DNA of 64,000 bases from Streptomyces sp. TLI_105 (GTDB lineage: Bacteria; Actinomycetota; Actinomycetes; Streptomycetales; Streptomycetaceae): positions 8,254,001-8,318,000 of the forward strand of contig NZ_FNSM01000001.1 in the NCBI RefSeq assembly GCF_900105415.1, given 5' to 3'. The notes under the pieces are model-generated. The model saw only the letters and a list, made by a program, of their open reading frames with translations. It searched no databases and was not told the origin of the DNA. A program made the position numbers and the translations under genes. Positions 16,921 to 27,300 of this stretch are shown in pieces. Every line of letters starts with the position of its first letter. Position 1 is the stretch's first letter.

Positions 16921-18410
16921 GGGCGCTCACCCCCGGATCCGCCGGTTCCGCCTCCGGCGGCCGGGACGTCGCCCGCGGGCAGGGGAGCCCGCGGCCCGTA
17001 GGGGAGGTCGTCCTCCGGCGTGTGGCCCGTACCTCCCGCGGCCCGCTGCTCGTCGGCGAGCCGCCAGCGCGTGCGCATCTTCAGCAGGACGACGAGGAAC
17101 GAGCCGAAGAGGAGCACGTACACCACCGCCACCACACCGAACATGATCCACAGAGTGGTGGAGCGGGTCGACGTCACAGCCTCGGCGACCCGCATGTTCT
17201 GGTAGACGATCCAGGGCTGGCGTCCCACCTCGGTGGCGATCCAGCCGCACGCGACGGCCACGACGGAACCCACACCGGCACAGGCCGCGGAGCGGTAGAA
17301 CCACTTCGAGGCGGGCAGACGTCGGTGCCGCAGCCAGACGAACCCGTACCAGAGGGCGAGCAGCACCAGTACGGAGCCGATGAGAACCATGATGTCGAAG
17401 GCCCAGTGGGCGATGGTCGCCTGCACGGCCGTGGGGCGCTGGTCCGCCGGGACGGAGGTCAGTCCCCTCACCTCGGTGTCGGGACTGAACCCGGCCAGGA
17501 ACGAGTCGAGGAGCGGGACCTTGATGCCGCCCGAGATCGAGCCGTCCTCGTTCAGGCGCCCGAAGAGGTACTCCGGTACTCGCGTGTCGGTCTTCCAGAC
17601 GATCTCCATCGCGGCGAACTTCACCGGCTGCTTGTGGAACACCGACCGGGCGATGGAGTCGCCCAGGACGAACTGCACCGGTGCCGCGACGGCGGCGATG
17701 GTGAACGGAACGGCGAAGCCGAGCCGGTGGTAGTGGTCCCGCCGGCCACGCAGCCAGCCCGTGGCGTAGACGCCGGCCACCATGAATCCCGCGGTGAGCA
17801 CCATCGCCACGACGAAGTGCCAGTACTGCGGCCCGAACATCGGCGTGAAGATCGCCTTCCAGACGTTCACGTCGACCGGGTTGCCCTCGGAGTCGAGGGA
17901 GAAACCCTGCGGCGTGTTCATCCAGGAGTTCGCGGCCAGGATGCCGAACGCCCCGAGCAGCGCGGCGAAGGGCAGCGGCAGCCCGAGCAGGAAATGCGTC
18001 CGGGGCTTCAGCCGCCGCCATCCGTACAGGTAGATGGCGATGAGTACGGCCTCAAGGAAGAAGGCCCACGCCTCGACGCCGAATCCGACCCCGAAGACAT
18101 CGCCCCACCTGCCCATCAGACCGGGCCACAGCAGGCCGAACTCGAACGACAGCACCGTGCCGGTGACGATGCCGAGCGCGAACTGCACGGCCATGACGGC
18201 CGACCAGCGCCGTGCCAGGAGCAGCGCCGTGGGGTCCTTGCTGCGCAGCCCGCGATAGTGCATGACCAGGGTGATCAGGGGAAAGGCCACGCCCAGGGGC
18301 ACCAGAATGATGTGGGAGGCCAGAGTGAAGGCCATGAGTTCCCGGGCCGGCAGGAGCTGGGCCGGGGCATCCGCCAGCAGGTGGAGCGAGGTGGGCATAC
18401 GTGCCGTCAC
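16917..18410 (-). CDS. cydA: Cytochrome bd oxidase subunit I
   Basis: The 497-residue product has nine or so membrane helices, FEFGLLWPGLMGRWGDVFG near residue 108, and the family hallmark GWIATEVGRQPW near residue 400. The histidine in the first helix (ASHIILVP) is the likely heme b595 ligand. The periplasmic quinol-binding loop is short, as in most actinobacterial enzymes. The C-terminus ends in a Gly/Pro-rich cytoplasmic tail. It lies 30 bases after the SDR gene and overlaps cydB, so all may share a transcript. It would serve respiration at low oxygen or under nitric oxide or sulfide stress. Confidence 0.93.
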   Translation of the reverse strand: MTARMPTSLHLLADAPAQLLPARELMAFTLASHIILVPLGVAFPLITLVMHYRGLRSKDPTALLLARRWSAVMAVQFALGIVTGTVLSFEFGLLWPGLMGRWGDVFGVGFGVEAWAFFLEAVLIAIYLYGWRRLKPRTHFLLGLPLPFAALLGAFGILAANSWMNTPQGFSLDSEGNPVDVNVWKAIFTPMFGPQYWHFVVAMVLTAGFMVAGVYATGWLRGRRDHYHRLGFAVPFTIAAVAAPVQFVLGDSIARSVFHKQPVKFAAMEIVWKTDTRVPEYLFGRLNEDGSISGGIKVPLLDSFLAGFSPDTEVRGLTSVPADQRPTAVQATIAHWAFDIMVLIGSVLVLLALWYGFVWLRHRRLPASKWFYRSAACAGVGSVVAVACGWIATEVGRQPWIVYQNMRVAEAVTSTRSTTLWIMFGVVAVVYVLLFGSFLVVLLKMRTRWRLADEQRAAGGTGHTPEDDLPYGPRAPLPAGDVPAAGGGTGGSGGERP

Positions 18411-18440
18411 CGTTCGTGGAGGGGAAGGGTCGGGGGAGGG

Positions 18441-19280
18441 TCACCCTCCGGTGGCGAAGCCGGGGAAGAGGGTCATGCCGCCGTCGACGTACAGGGTGGT
18501 GCCCACCACGTAGTCCATGAGGTCGGAGGCGAGCGCGACGACGGCGTGGGCGATGTCCTCGGGCTCGCCGATCCGGTCGTACGGGATGAGCCGCAGGAGG
18601 TCCTCCCGGGCTTCGGGGGTCTCCCAGGCCGCGCGGTTGATCGGCGTCTTGATCGCCCCCGGGGCCACCGCGTTCACGCGGATCTTCTCCGGCGCGAGCT
18701 CCTGGGCCAGGGTCTGCATCATCATCTGCACACCGCCCTTGGAGGACGCGTAGTTCACGTGACCCGCCCAGGGGATGATCTGGTGCACCGAACTCATGCA
18801 GATGATCTTCCCGGCGGAGCGGGACACCTCGGGCACCACGCCCCGGCGCCGGAACTCCTTGGCCGCCTCACGGGCACACAGGAACTGACCGGTGAGGTTG
18901 ACGTCGATGACCTTCTGCCACTGAGCGAGGGTCATCTCCGTGAAGCGGGCGTCCCGCTGCAGTCCCGCGTTGGCCACCAGAACGTCGATGGTGCCGAACT
19001 CCTGCACCATCCGGTCCATCATGGCGACGACCTGGTCCTCCTGCGACACGTCGGCCTCGTACGCCGCGGAGCGCACCCCGAACGAGGCGATCTCCGCGGC
19101 CACCTTCTCGGCTTCCTCGCGACCCACCACGTAGTTCACGACCACGTCGGCGCCGGCCCGTCCCAGACCGATGGCCGTGGCCTTGCCGATGCCCGAATTG
19201 GCGCCGGTGACCAGTGCCTTCTGGCCGTGCAGCAATCGCGCCGGGATCACGCCCTGCGGTGCGCCCACCGTGGAATCCAT
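18441..19280 (-). CDS. SDR family oxidoreductase, glucose 1-dehydrogenase-like
   Basis: A classical short-chain dehydrogenase of 279 residues: TGANSGIGKA cofactor loop near residue 25, NAG in VLVANAGLQ, Ser in ICMSSVHQ, catalytic Tyr and Lys in NYASSKGGV, and the C-terminal YVDGGMTLFP. Its closest known type is bacterial glucose 1-dehydrogenase, which oxidises beta-glucose to gluconolactone with NAD(P)+. The ATG at 19280 with AGGAGG upstream is the best start; the longer frame is a shadow. With a gluconokinase-mutarotase fusion nearby, sugar oxidation is sensible, but SDR substrate calls are unreliable. Confidence 0.85.
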   Translation of the reverse strand: MDSTVGAPQGVIPARLLHGQKALVTGANSGIGKATAIGLGRAGADVVVNYVVGREEAEKVAAEIASFGVRSAAYEADVSQEDQVVAMMDRMVQEFGTIDVLVANAGLQRDARFTEMTLAQWQKVIDVNLTGQFLCAREAAKEFRRRGVVPEVSRSAGKIICMSSVHQIIPWAGHVNYASSKGGVQMMMQTLAQELAPEKIRVNAVAPGAIKTPINRAAWETPEAREDLLRLIPYDRIGEPEDIAHAVVALASDLMDYVVGTTLYVDGGMTLFPGFATGG

Positions 19281-19452
19281 GCCGTCCTGCCTCCTCGCTG
19301 CGCGGTTGCGCCGAGCCCGGCGCAAGCTCGGCCGGGCATCGTCACGCAACCACCCGATGGGATGGCCGGCATCTCCTCGCCATCGCCATTGGGCCGTTGG
19401 GGCAGGCATCTTCGTCCGGACGGACCAGAGACCGGGGAGCCGGCCGCCGGTG

Positions 19453-21057
19453 TCAACCCAGACGGGCCAAGAGGTGGTCACCGACCCGCAGGGCATTGGC
19501 GATGGCCGTCAAGGACGGGTTGACCGCGCCGATGCTCGGGAAGAAGCTCGTGTCGACGACATACAGGTTGTCGAGGTCGTGGGCCTTGCAGTCGACGTCC
19601 AGCGCGGAGTCGGCGGGGTCGGCGCCGAAGCGCACCGTGCCCGCCTGATGCGCCGTCGCACCGATCGGCATTCCCTTGTGCAGGTAGATGCTGCGGGACA
19701 GCAGATGGTGCTCGTGCATGCCCAGATGTCCCAGCATGCCCTGCAGTTTGTGCCTCAGGCGCTTCAAGCCCTCGATGTTGTTCTTCTCGTCGAGAGCGAG
19801 CCGGATACGAGCGTCCCCGTCGAGGGTGACCCGGTTCTCCGCCACCGGCAGGTCCTCGCCGCACAGCCAGAAGTCGACGGCGTGACGCGCCAGTACCTCG
19901 AACGGCATGTCGGGTGCCACCGCACCGGCCCACCGGGGCGCCTCACCGTGGATCTGGTCGGCGTCCGACTTGCCCAGCATCTGGATGCCGCCCAGCGGGT
20001 AGTCCCAGTCGTCCGCGCCGAAGTACCAGTCGTTGAGGGCGAGCGTCTTCTGGAACTTGGTGTCGTTGGGCTCCTTCGACACGGCCATCAGGGCGAGGTT
20101 GTTGTGCCGCATGTAGAAGCGGCCGACCACGTCGGAGCTGTTCGCGAGACCACGGGGATGGTGCTCGTTCGCCGAAGCCAGCAACAGGGCGGCGGAGTTG
20201 ACCGCCCCGCACGAGACGACCACCACGTCCGCCGTGTACCGCACCTCGGAACCGTCCGCCAGACGGCCGACGACCGCGCTGACGCTGCGTCCCTTGGCAT
20301 CCGTCTCCAGCCGGACCACCCGCGTCCCGGTGACCATCTCGACACGGGGGTGTTCCAGAGCGGGCCCGACACAGATCACCTCCGCGTCGGACTTTCCCCG
20401 CACGGGACACGGGAAGCCGTCGACCCGGTCGCAACGGATGCAGACACTGGAGTGAGCGGCCCGCCCGCCGTCCTCCTGGGTCAGATCGACACCGATCGGC
20501 AGGTGGAACGGGTGCAGGCCACGCTTCTCGAGGTCGTCGCTCAACTGCTGGATGCGCGGCTCGTGCTCCACCGGCGGATGGGCGTACTGCGCGCTCACCG
20601 GCCCCTCGCCGGGGTCCTCGCCGTGCCGTCCGTGGACGAGGTAGAGGTGCTCGGCCTGCGTGTAGTACGGCTCCAGGTCCTCGTACCGGATCGGCCACGC
20701 GGGCGAGAGACCGCCGTGGTGACGGACCTCGCCGAAGTCCTCGGGCCGCAGCCGGAAGAGGGCGGCGCCGTAGAACTTGGTGTTTCCGCCGACGTAGTAG
20801 TTGACCTCGGGCGGGAACTCGTTGCCGTCCTTGTCCAGCCAGAACTCCGGAGCCCGGTACCTGCCCTTGACGAACACGGCCGTCGAGTCCCAGTTGTCCC
20901 GCTCACGCGGCAGGTAGCCGCCGCGTTCGACGAGGAGGACGCGTTTGCCCGAAGGGGCGAGGCGATGGGCGAGCGTGCCTCCGCCGGCGCCGGTGCCGAT
21001 GATGATGACGTCGTAGTGAGGGGCGTCGCCCACGGCGACCACCGTCCTTGGGATCAT
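19453..21057 (-). CDS. GMC family FAD-dependent oxidoreductase
   Basis: The 534-residue product has the N-terminal FAD-binding loop VIIIGTGAGGGTLAHRL, a YVGGNTKFYG segment, a Cys-rich stretch CIRCDRVDGFPCPVRGKSD near residue 210, and the C-terminal GMC signature with NLYVVDTSFFPSIGAVNPSL, where the His-Asn/Asn catalytic pair normally sits (Asn present). It lacks a signal peptide. Family members oxidise sugars, alcohols or sterols. It lies 172 bases upstream of the SDR gene on the same strand. The Cys stretch is an unusual feature that could bind a metal. Confidence 0.85.
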   Translation of the reverse strand: MIPRTVVAVGDAPHYDVIIIGTGAGGGTLAHRLAPSGKRVLLVERGGYLPRERDNWDSTAVFVKGRYRAPEFWLDKDGNEFPPEVNYYVGGNTKFYGAALFRLRPEDFGEVRHHGGLSPAWPIRYEDLEPYYTQAEHLYLVHGRHGEDPGEGPVSAQYAHPPVEHEPRIQQLSDDLEKRGLHPFHLPIGVDLTQEDGGRAAHSSVCIRCDRVDGFPCPVRGKSDAEVICVGPALEHPRVEMVTGTRVVRLETDAKGRSVSAVVGRLADGSEVRYTADVVVVSCGAVNSAALLLASANEHHPRGLANSSDVVGRFYMRHNNLALMAVSKEPNDTKFQKTLALNDWYFGADDWDYPLGGIQMLGKSDADQIHGEAPRWAGAVAPDMPFEVLARHAVDFWLCGEDLPVAENRVTLDGDARIRLALDEKNNIEGLKRLRHKLQGMLGHLGMHEHHLLSRSIYLHKGMPIGATAHQAGTVRFGADPADSALDVDCKAHDLDNLYVVDTSFFPSIGAVNPSLTAIANALRVGDHLLARLG

Positions 21058-21184
21058 GGCCCCGACCTGGTGTCAGGCACCTGGCGCCCCGCCGGGCGAT
21101 GCTCCAGCGGTCACACCTCCTTCGAACGTATCCGCCCACCCCGTCAACGGCGACCCGAGCGGCGGCACCCGGGACGCGCCCAGG

Positions 21185-22105
21185 TCACAGCACCGCGATC
21201 GGGTTCACGGGCGAACCGGTGGCTCCGGTCAGCCGCAGCGGGGCGACCACGCACAGGAAGCTCCAGCGCCCGGCGGCCACACAGGCCGGGACGAGGTCCT
21301 CGAAGCACAGGTAGTCCATGAGGTGGATGCCCAGGGCCTGGATCGCCAGGACGTGTACGGGAAAGGCGACGTCCTCGACCGCGCTGGGCGCGCTGTCGTT
21401 GTTCCCGTCTCCGCCCAGGGCCGCGACCTCCCGCTCGGCCAGGAACTCCACGGCGGCCGGGTGAAGGCCGGCCCGCGCCGTGGCCGCGTCCCACGACCCG
21501 AGCGCGGTGCGCCGGAGGCGGTGTCCCGTCCTGACGAACAACAGGTCGCCCGGTCCGACGCGGACCCCCTGGGCGGCCTCGGCGGCCCTCAGATCGTCCG
21601 AGGTCACCCGGTCGCCGGGCTCCAGCCAGGACACACCGCGCAACGGCGGGATGTCCAGCAGGACGCCCCGGCCCACGAGACCGTCGCCCAGGAGGTCCAC
21701 GGAGAGCGCACGGGCACCCTCGGCCGTCACACTGCTCGCGGGCACTCCACCGTGGAGCTCCCCGTCGAACACCACATGGCAGAGGGCGTCGAGATGACTG
21801 TCCGCGTCCCCGTGCACGTTCATGGCGAAGCGGTCGGTGGCGAAGTGCAGCCCCTTCGAACCGAGAACGCCCGGGCCCGGGCCGGTCATCCGGTGCACCG
21901 CGGGCTCGGGGTCGTCAGGGCCCGGCACGGTCTCGATCGGAGCCGCCAGCGACACCGTGCGTCCCAGGCGGACCTCCCCGGCTGCCGCTGCCACCCGCTC
22001 GGGCGTCAGGCGGCTCAGTGCGCCGCACCGGCCGTGCACCGCGGGCAGTGCCGCCGCGCGGCCCCGCAACCGTTCGTAGAGCGCCCCGAAGTCGCGTGAG
22101 GTCAT
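21185..22105 (-). CDS. Cyclase family protein (kynurenine formamidase-like hydrolase)
   Basis: A 306-residue protein with the metal-binding signature of the cyclase family, HGDADSHLDALCHV (residues about 98-111, for HxGTHxDxPxH), and a second conserved segment GDLLFVRTGH. Members are Mn/Zn hydrolases acting on formamides, lactones or cyclic imides. In this sugar-oxidation neighbourhood a lactonase-like role is conceivable but unproven. The ATG at 22105 leaves a 32-base gap after the fusion gene; an ATG at 22168 would overlap that gene and adds residues unlike the family. Confidence 0.8.
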   Translation of the reverse strand: MTSRDFGALYERLRGRAAALPAVHGRCGALSRLTPERVAAAAGEVRLGRTVSLAAPIETVPGPDDPEPAVHRMTGPGPGVLGSKGLHFATDRFAMNVHGDADSHLDALCHVVFDGELHGGVPASSVTAEGARALSVDLLGDGLVGRGVLLDIPPLRGVSWLEPGDRVTSDDLRAAEAAQGVRVGPGDLLFVRTGHRLRRTALGSWDAATARAGLHPAAVEFLAEREVAALGGDGNNDSAPSAVEDVAFPVHVLAIQALGIHLMDYLCFEDLVPACVAAGRWSFLCVVAPLRLTGATGSPVNPIAVL

Positions 22106-22137
22106 GTCGGCGGTGGTCCGCGGCTCTCCGGACGGTG

Positions 22138-23667
22138 TCACGCGTACCCCCAGGGGCTCAGACCCCACCGGAGCACGTGCGACGCTCCGGGCTCCAGGAC
22201 GGTGAGATCCGTACCGCTGCGGAAGGCGTCCGGTGGACAGGACATCGCCTCCACGGCGACTCCGCGCCGCCGCTGCCCCGGGTCGGGCAGGGTGTCGCCC
22301 GTGTACACCTGGACGTAGCGGGTTCCCTCGCCGAGCAGGACGTCCACCCCCCGCGGTTCCGAGGGATGCGCCAGCCGGACCACCGCCCGCCCGTCGGGGC
22401 CCCGGTCGAGACCGGTGAAGGCGGTGTCCAGTCGCAGATCACCGATGGGGCGGCCGGCGCGGAAGTCGTACGGGGTGCCGTCGACGGGCTCCCGGCCTAC
22501 GGGCAGCCCCCGGTCGTCGGTCCGCAGCAGGTACCGGGCGGGAACGGTCAGCACGACGCCGTCGACGAGGCCGGTGCCGACCGTCAGATAGGGATGCTGT
22601 CCGACGCCGTAGGGCGCCGGCTCCGTACCGGTGTTGGTGGCGTGCACGACGGTGCTGAGACCGTCGGGGCCCAGTCGGTACTCGGCACGGACGTCGAGGA
22701 GGAACGGATATCCGGGCTGGGGGCACAACGTCGTGCCGAGCAGCACCGCGTCGTCGGTGCGGGCGAGCAGCTTCCACAGGGTCCAACGGAGCAGTCCGTG
22801 GATCGCGTTGTTCTTGTCGACCTCGGTCAGGGGGAGCTGGAGACTCCTGCCGCCGAAGTCATAGCGTCCGTCGCCCACCCGGTTCGGCCAGGGGACGAGC
22901 AGTTGCCCCCTTCCGCCGGTGACGGAGGAACCTGCGGAGAACCCGTCGAGCAGCGGTCGGCCGGCCACGTCGTACGCGCGCAGGGCGCCGCCCAGTTGGA
23001 CCACCACCGCGCTCTGCTCTCCGTGAACCAGCCGCCAGGGCTCGCCCGTGGGGCCCGGGGAACCGGAAGGGCCGTCGCGCGGCACGGCGTGGCCGCCCCG
23101 CTCCGCGTCCGGTCCCGGCGCCCCCCTTCCGGAAGCGGCCTCCCGGTCCATCAGCGAGAGCACCGCCGCGACGACGGCCTCCGGAGGCTGGTCGACCTCC
23201 ACCACCAGAGGATGCTCGTCGGGCGTCGGCTCCTCGAGAACCGCCAGCTGGCTTTCCAGCAGGCCCGCCGGGAAGAAGTGGCCGTGCCGCCCGGCCAGTC
23301 GGGAGCGCAGCAGGTCGGGCGAGCCGTGCAGGTACACCAGAAGGACTCCGGGACGCCCTGCCAGCAGCTCGTCTCGATAGGCGCGCTTGAGCGCGGAGCA
23401 GGTCACGACGGCCTGCCGACGAGCCGCCATCGCCCCGTCCATCCACTCCCCGATCGCCGCGAGCCACGGCCGCCGGTCGCTGTCCGTCAGGGCATGACCG
23501 GCCGCCATCTTGGCGCGGCCGGCCGGGGAGTGGAACTCGTCGGCGTCCCGGTACGCCCAGCCCAGCCGCTCGGCGAGGAGCCGCCCCACCGTCGACTTGC
23601 CCGATCCGGCGACGCCGACGACGAGCACCAACGGAGGCAGATCCCCGCCCGCTGTTCCGCGGGTCAC
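22138..23667 (-). CDS. Gluconokinase fused to aldose 1-epimerase (mutarotase)
   Basis: The 509-residue product joins two enzymes. Residues 12-172 are a GntK-type gluconokinase: P-loop GVAGSGKST at 18-26, DADEFHSP, and TCSALKRAYRD. Residues 173-208 are a flexible Gly/Pro linker. Residues 209-509 are an aldose 1-epimerase: PWPNRVGDGRY near 259, the active-site His in NNAIHGLLRW (H290), GQHPYLTVG and a Glu near the end (VEAMSCPPDAF). No stop or frame break lies in the junction. The pair would interconvert sugar anomers and phosphorylate gluconate, fitting a glucose to gluconate to 6-phosphogluconate route with the SDR. The ATG at 23667 lacks a strong ribosome site. Confidence 0.9.
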   Translation of the reverse strand: MTRGTAGGDLPPLVLVVGVAGSGKSTVGRLLAERLGWAYRDADEFHSPAGRAKMAAGHALTDSDRRPWLAAIGEWMDGAMAARRQAVVTCSALKRAYRDELLAGRPGVLLVYLHGSPDLLRSRLAGRHGHFFPAGLLESQLAVLEEPTPDEHPLVVEVDQPPEAVVAAVLSLMDREAASGRGAPGPDAERGGHAVPRDGPSGSPGPTGEPWRLVHGEQSAVVVQLGGALRAYDVAGRPLLDGFSAGSSVTGGRGQLLVPWPNRVGDGRYDFGGRSLQLPLTEVDKNNAIHGLLRWTLWKLLARTDDAVLLGTTLCPQPGYPFLLDVRAEYRLGPDGLSTVVHATNTGTEPAPYGVGQHPYLTVGTGLVDGVVLTVPARYLLRTDDRGLPVGREPVDGTPYDFRAGRPIGDLRLDTAFTGLDRGPDGRAVVRLAHPSEPRGVDVLLGEGTRYVQVYTGDTLPDPGQRRRGVAVEAMSCPPDAFRSGTDLTVLEPGASHVLRWGLSPWGYA

Positions 23668-23685
23668 GGGTGCCGTGCCCCGAGG

Positions 23686-24099
23686 TCAGTCCCTCATCGG
23701 CCGGGGCGCGACGCACAGTCCCCAGATGACGAGGGCGTCGATGGCGATGAGCAGCAGTGCCCACCACGGCGTGTAGGGGAGCCACATGAAGTTGGCGATC
23801 ATGCTGAGGCCGGCGAGCCCCACGCCGACGGCCCTGGCCCACGTGGCGCCCGACAGCACGCAGGCGCCGGTGACCGCGACGAGGATGCCCAGGATGAGAT
23901 GGATCCAGCCCCAGCCGGTCAGGTTGAGCTGGTAGACGTAGTTGCGCGTGGCCACGAAGACGTCGTCCTTGGCGATGGCCGAAATGCCCCCGAGCAGCGT
24001 CATGACGCCACTGAAGATCATGATGACGGCGGCGAACACCAGCCAACCACCGCTGTGTGTGTCCTCTCGCCGTCCGGGAGCACGCGTATGGGTCGTCAT
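23686..24099 (-). CDS. DUF7144 family membrane protein
   Basis: The 137-residue protein has four predicted membrane helices (about 19-43, 62-84, 88-108 and 112-130) with the family pattern GWGWIHLILGILVAVTG. A good ribosome site (GGAGGA) precedes the ATG at 24099. Function unknown; small four-helix proteins of this type are very common in Streptomyces. It stops 18 bases before the fusion gene starts and heads the long minus-strand run. The 254-base region to the divergent protease gene must hold both promoters; no motif was recognised there. Confidence 0.8.
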   Translation of the reverse strand: MTTHTRAPGRREDTHSGGWLVFAAVIMIFSGVMTLLGGISAIAKDDVFVATRNYVYQLNLTGWGWIHLILGILVAVTGACVLSGATWARAVGVGLAGLSMIANFMWLPYTPWWALLLIAIDALVIWGLCVAPRPMRD

Positions 24100-24353
24100 G
24101 ACAGCTCCTCCGTGTCGTGTGCCCGCCGAGCCGTCACCGTCCGGTGGGCCGGATATCTCCAATCTGGCCCCGGTGGGAGCGGGGCGCACGTCGGCCGAAC
24201 GAGTGGCGAGGGGCAGGGGACCCGCCGAACCCCGGCCGCGGGTGCCCTTACGCCCGGAATCGCGGAGTTCTCGGCTGACAAGCATCTGCCATGGCGAGGA
24301 CTTGCCGCGGTGAAGCCTTCACGGCGCCGGTCGCCGGTCGATAGACCCGTCCC

Positions 24354-27300
24354 ATGTACTTCCCCTCTGATGCTTCCGCCTTCCGGCGCAGGCGCCGCAG
24401 GCTGCTCTCGGCAGCCGCCGCGGTGCCCCTGCTGGCGTCGGGTCTGGCCGTTCTGCAGGCACCCGCACAAGCCGCGCCGGTCAAGCCCACCGTTTCCGCC
24501 AAGCCCTCCGCGACCCACAAGGTCACCCTTGTCACCGGCGACGTCGTCACGGTCACCACGTCGGCCGACGGCAAGCAGTCCGCCGACGTCGACCGGCCGG
24601 ACAGTGCCGTCGGCGGCGTCAAACTGCAGCAGATCCAGGGCGACTTGTTCGTCATCCCGGACGAGGCGGCGTCGCTGCTCGCGACGGACAGGCTGGACCG
24701 GCGGCTGTTCAACGTCACCGACCTGATCGAGATGGGTTACGACGACGCCAAGTCGGCCGCGGTACCCCTGATCGCCACGTACGGCCGGTCGACGTCCCGC
24801 GCGGCCGCCGAGCCGAAGGCGCCCCGGGGCAGTAGGCTGACCCGGGAACTCAAGGGCATCCACGGCGCGGTGCTCAGCACCGACAAGCGTCAGGCCCGCA
24901 CCTTCTGGACCTCCCTCGCTCCCCAGGGCAGCCCCACGCTGGGCGAGGGCGTCGCCAAGCTGTGGCTGGACGGCCGGGTCAAGGCCAGTCTGAAGGAGAG
25001 CGTGCCGCTGATCGGCGCGCCCGAGGCCTGGGCGGCCGGCCACACCGGCAAGGGCGTCAAGGTCGCGGTGCTCGACACGGGCATCGACGTCGACCACCCG
25101 GACTTCGCCGGCCTGATCGACGGCACGGCGAGCTTCGTACCGGGCGAGGGCGTCACCGACGTCAACGGTCACGGCACCCACGTCGCCGGGACGATCGTCG
25201 GTTCGGGCGCCGCTTCCGGAGGGGACCACAAGGGCGTCGCCCCCGGCGCGGACCTGTACGTCGGCAAGGTGCTCGGCGGGGCCGAGGGCTCCGGGCAGGA
25301 CTCCTGGGTCATGGCCGGCATGCAGTGGGCCGCCGAATCCGGCGCGGACGTCGTCAACATGAGCCTCGGCGACTCCTACCCCACGGACGGCAGCGACCCG
25401 ATGTCGCAGACGGTCGATGCGCTCTCCGCCCAGTACGGGACGCTGTTCGTCATAGCCGCCGGCAACGCGGGCCCGGAAAGCATCTCCGCCCCCGGCGCGG
25501 CCGCCGCGGCACTGACCGTCGCCGCCACGGACAAGCAGGACCGGCTCGCGAGCTTCTCCAGCACGGGCCCGCTCGCCCACTCCGGTGGCATGAAGCCGGA
25601 CATCGCGGCGCCGGGCGTGGACATCACGGCCCCCCGGTCGCAGGCGATGACCGACGGGGGAAAGGGGCCGTACCGCACCCTCAGCGGCACCTCGATGGCC
25701 ACCCCGCACGTGGCCGGGGCCGCGGCGATCCTGGCCCAGCAGCACCCGGACTGGACCGGCGCGCAGCTCAAGGAACACCTGACCAGCACCGCCAAGGGGC
25801 TGGACGGCGGATACTCCCCTTACGAGATCGGCACCGGCCGACTCGACGTGGCCGCCGCCGTGCGCACCACCGTCCGGGGCACCGGATCGCTCTTCTTCGG
25901 CAACTACACCTGGCCGCACGGGCCCGGCGACGCCGCCGTCACCAAGGACCTGACCTTCACGAACACCGGCGCCGCCGACGTCACGCTGAACCTGGCGCTG
26001 AGCGGCGACGGCGGGCCCTTCACACTGGGAGCCACCAGGGTGACCGTCCCGGCGGGCGGCACCGCCGCCGTCCAGGTGACCGGCGACCCGCAGGCGGCCC
26101 CGGCAGGCCGCCAGACCGGCTACGTGACCGCCGTCGACGCGGTCACCGGGCAGCCGGTGGCCCGCACGTCCCTGGCGCTGCTCGAGGAGGAGGAGCGCTA
26201 CGACCTGAACATCAAGCTGGTCGGCCGGGACGGCGAACCCGCCGCCGGCTGGGTCGGGGTCAACCTGGCCGGCGACAGCTGGCCGTGGAGCGTCTACGTC
26301 GACGGCTCGACCACCCTGCGCATGCCGCCCGGCCTCTACACGGTCGCGGGATACCTCGACGTGGCCGGCGAGAAGGCGGACCGGTCGGGTCTCGCCGTCC
26401 TCGTCGACCCGGAGACCGTGCTCGAGGACGGCTCCGCGGACGTGGTGCTGGACGCGAGCAAGGCACGCCTCCTGCAGACCGAGGCGCCGCAGCGCACCGA
26501 GGACCGCCAGCGCAAGGTCGACTTCAACGTCCACTACGAGGGCACCGACCCGTACCTGGACTACCGCAGCGCGTACGTGCTGCCGCCCACGTACGACGAC
26601 GTCTACGTCTCGCCGACGGAGCCGATGACGCGCGGCGACTTCATGCTCGTCACCCGCTGGCGCAAGGGGGAGCCGCTCCTCGGCCTGAGCACCGCGGACG
26701 GCCGGCTCCGCTTCGAGGCGAAGGTCCAGCCGGGCAGCGCCCTGGGCACCGCGACGGACCGGCTGGACGTCGTCCACGCGGGCGACGGCGCGGCGGCCGC
26801 GTACGACAAGGTGAACGCCGAGGGCAAGGTCGTCGTCGTCGAGCGCAGCGACGAGGTCTCGCCGCAGGAGCGCACCGAGGCGGCGACCGCGGCCGGGGCG
26901 AAGGCGCTGATCGTGGTCAACGACGGCGCCGGAGCCCTGATGGAGTACGTCGGCGAATCGGCCGTTCCGGTCGCCACCGTGCACCGCGACGCGGGCCGGA
27001 CCCTCGTCTCCCTGGCCAAGGCCGGCAAGCTCAGACTGACCGTGGAGCAGACCGAGTACACGCCGTACGTCTACGACCTGACGCGGGACTACCCCGGCCG
27101 GGTGCCGGACCGTGCCCTGGTCTACAAGCCGACCCACGACGACCTCGCCCGGATCGACGCACGCTACTATTCGGCCACGGAGGGCAGGCGGTCGGAAGGG
27201 TACCGGTCCGACTTCACCCTCAGCCCGTCGCTCAACTTCCCCGAGCTCGAATGGCACCCCGGCACCCGCACCGAGTGGGTGACCCCCGGTCAGGTGTGGC

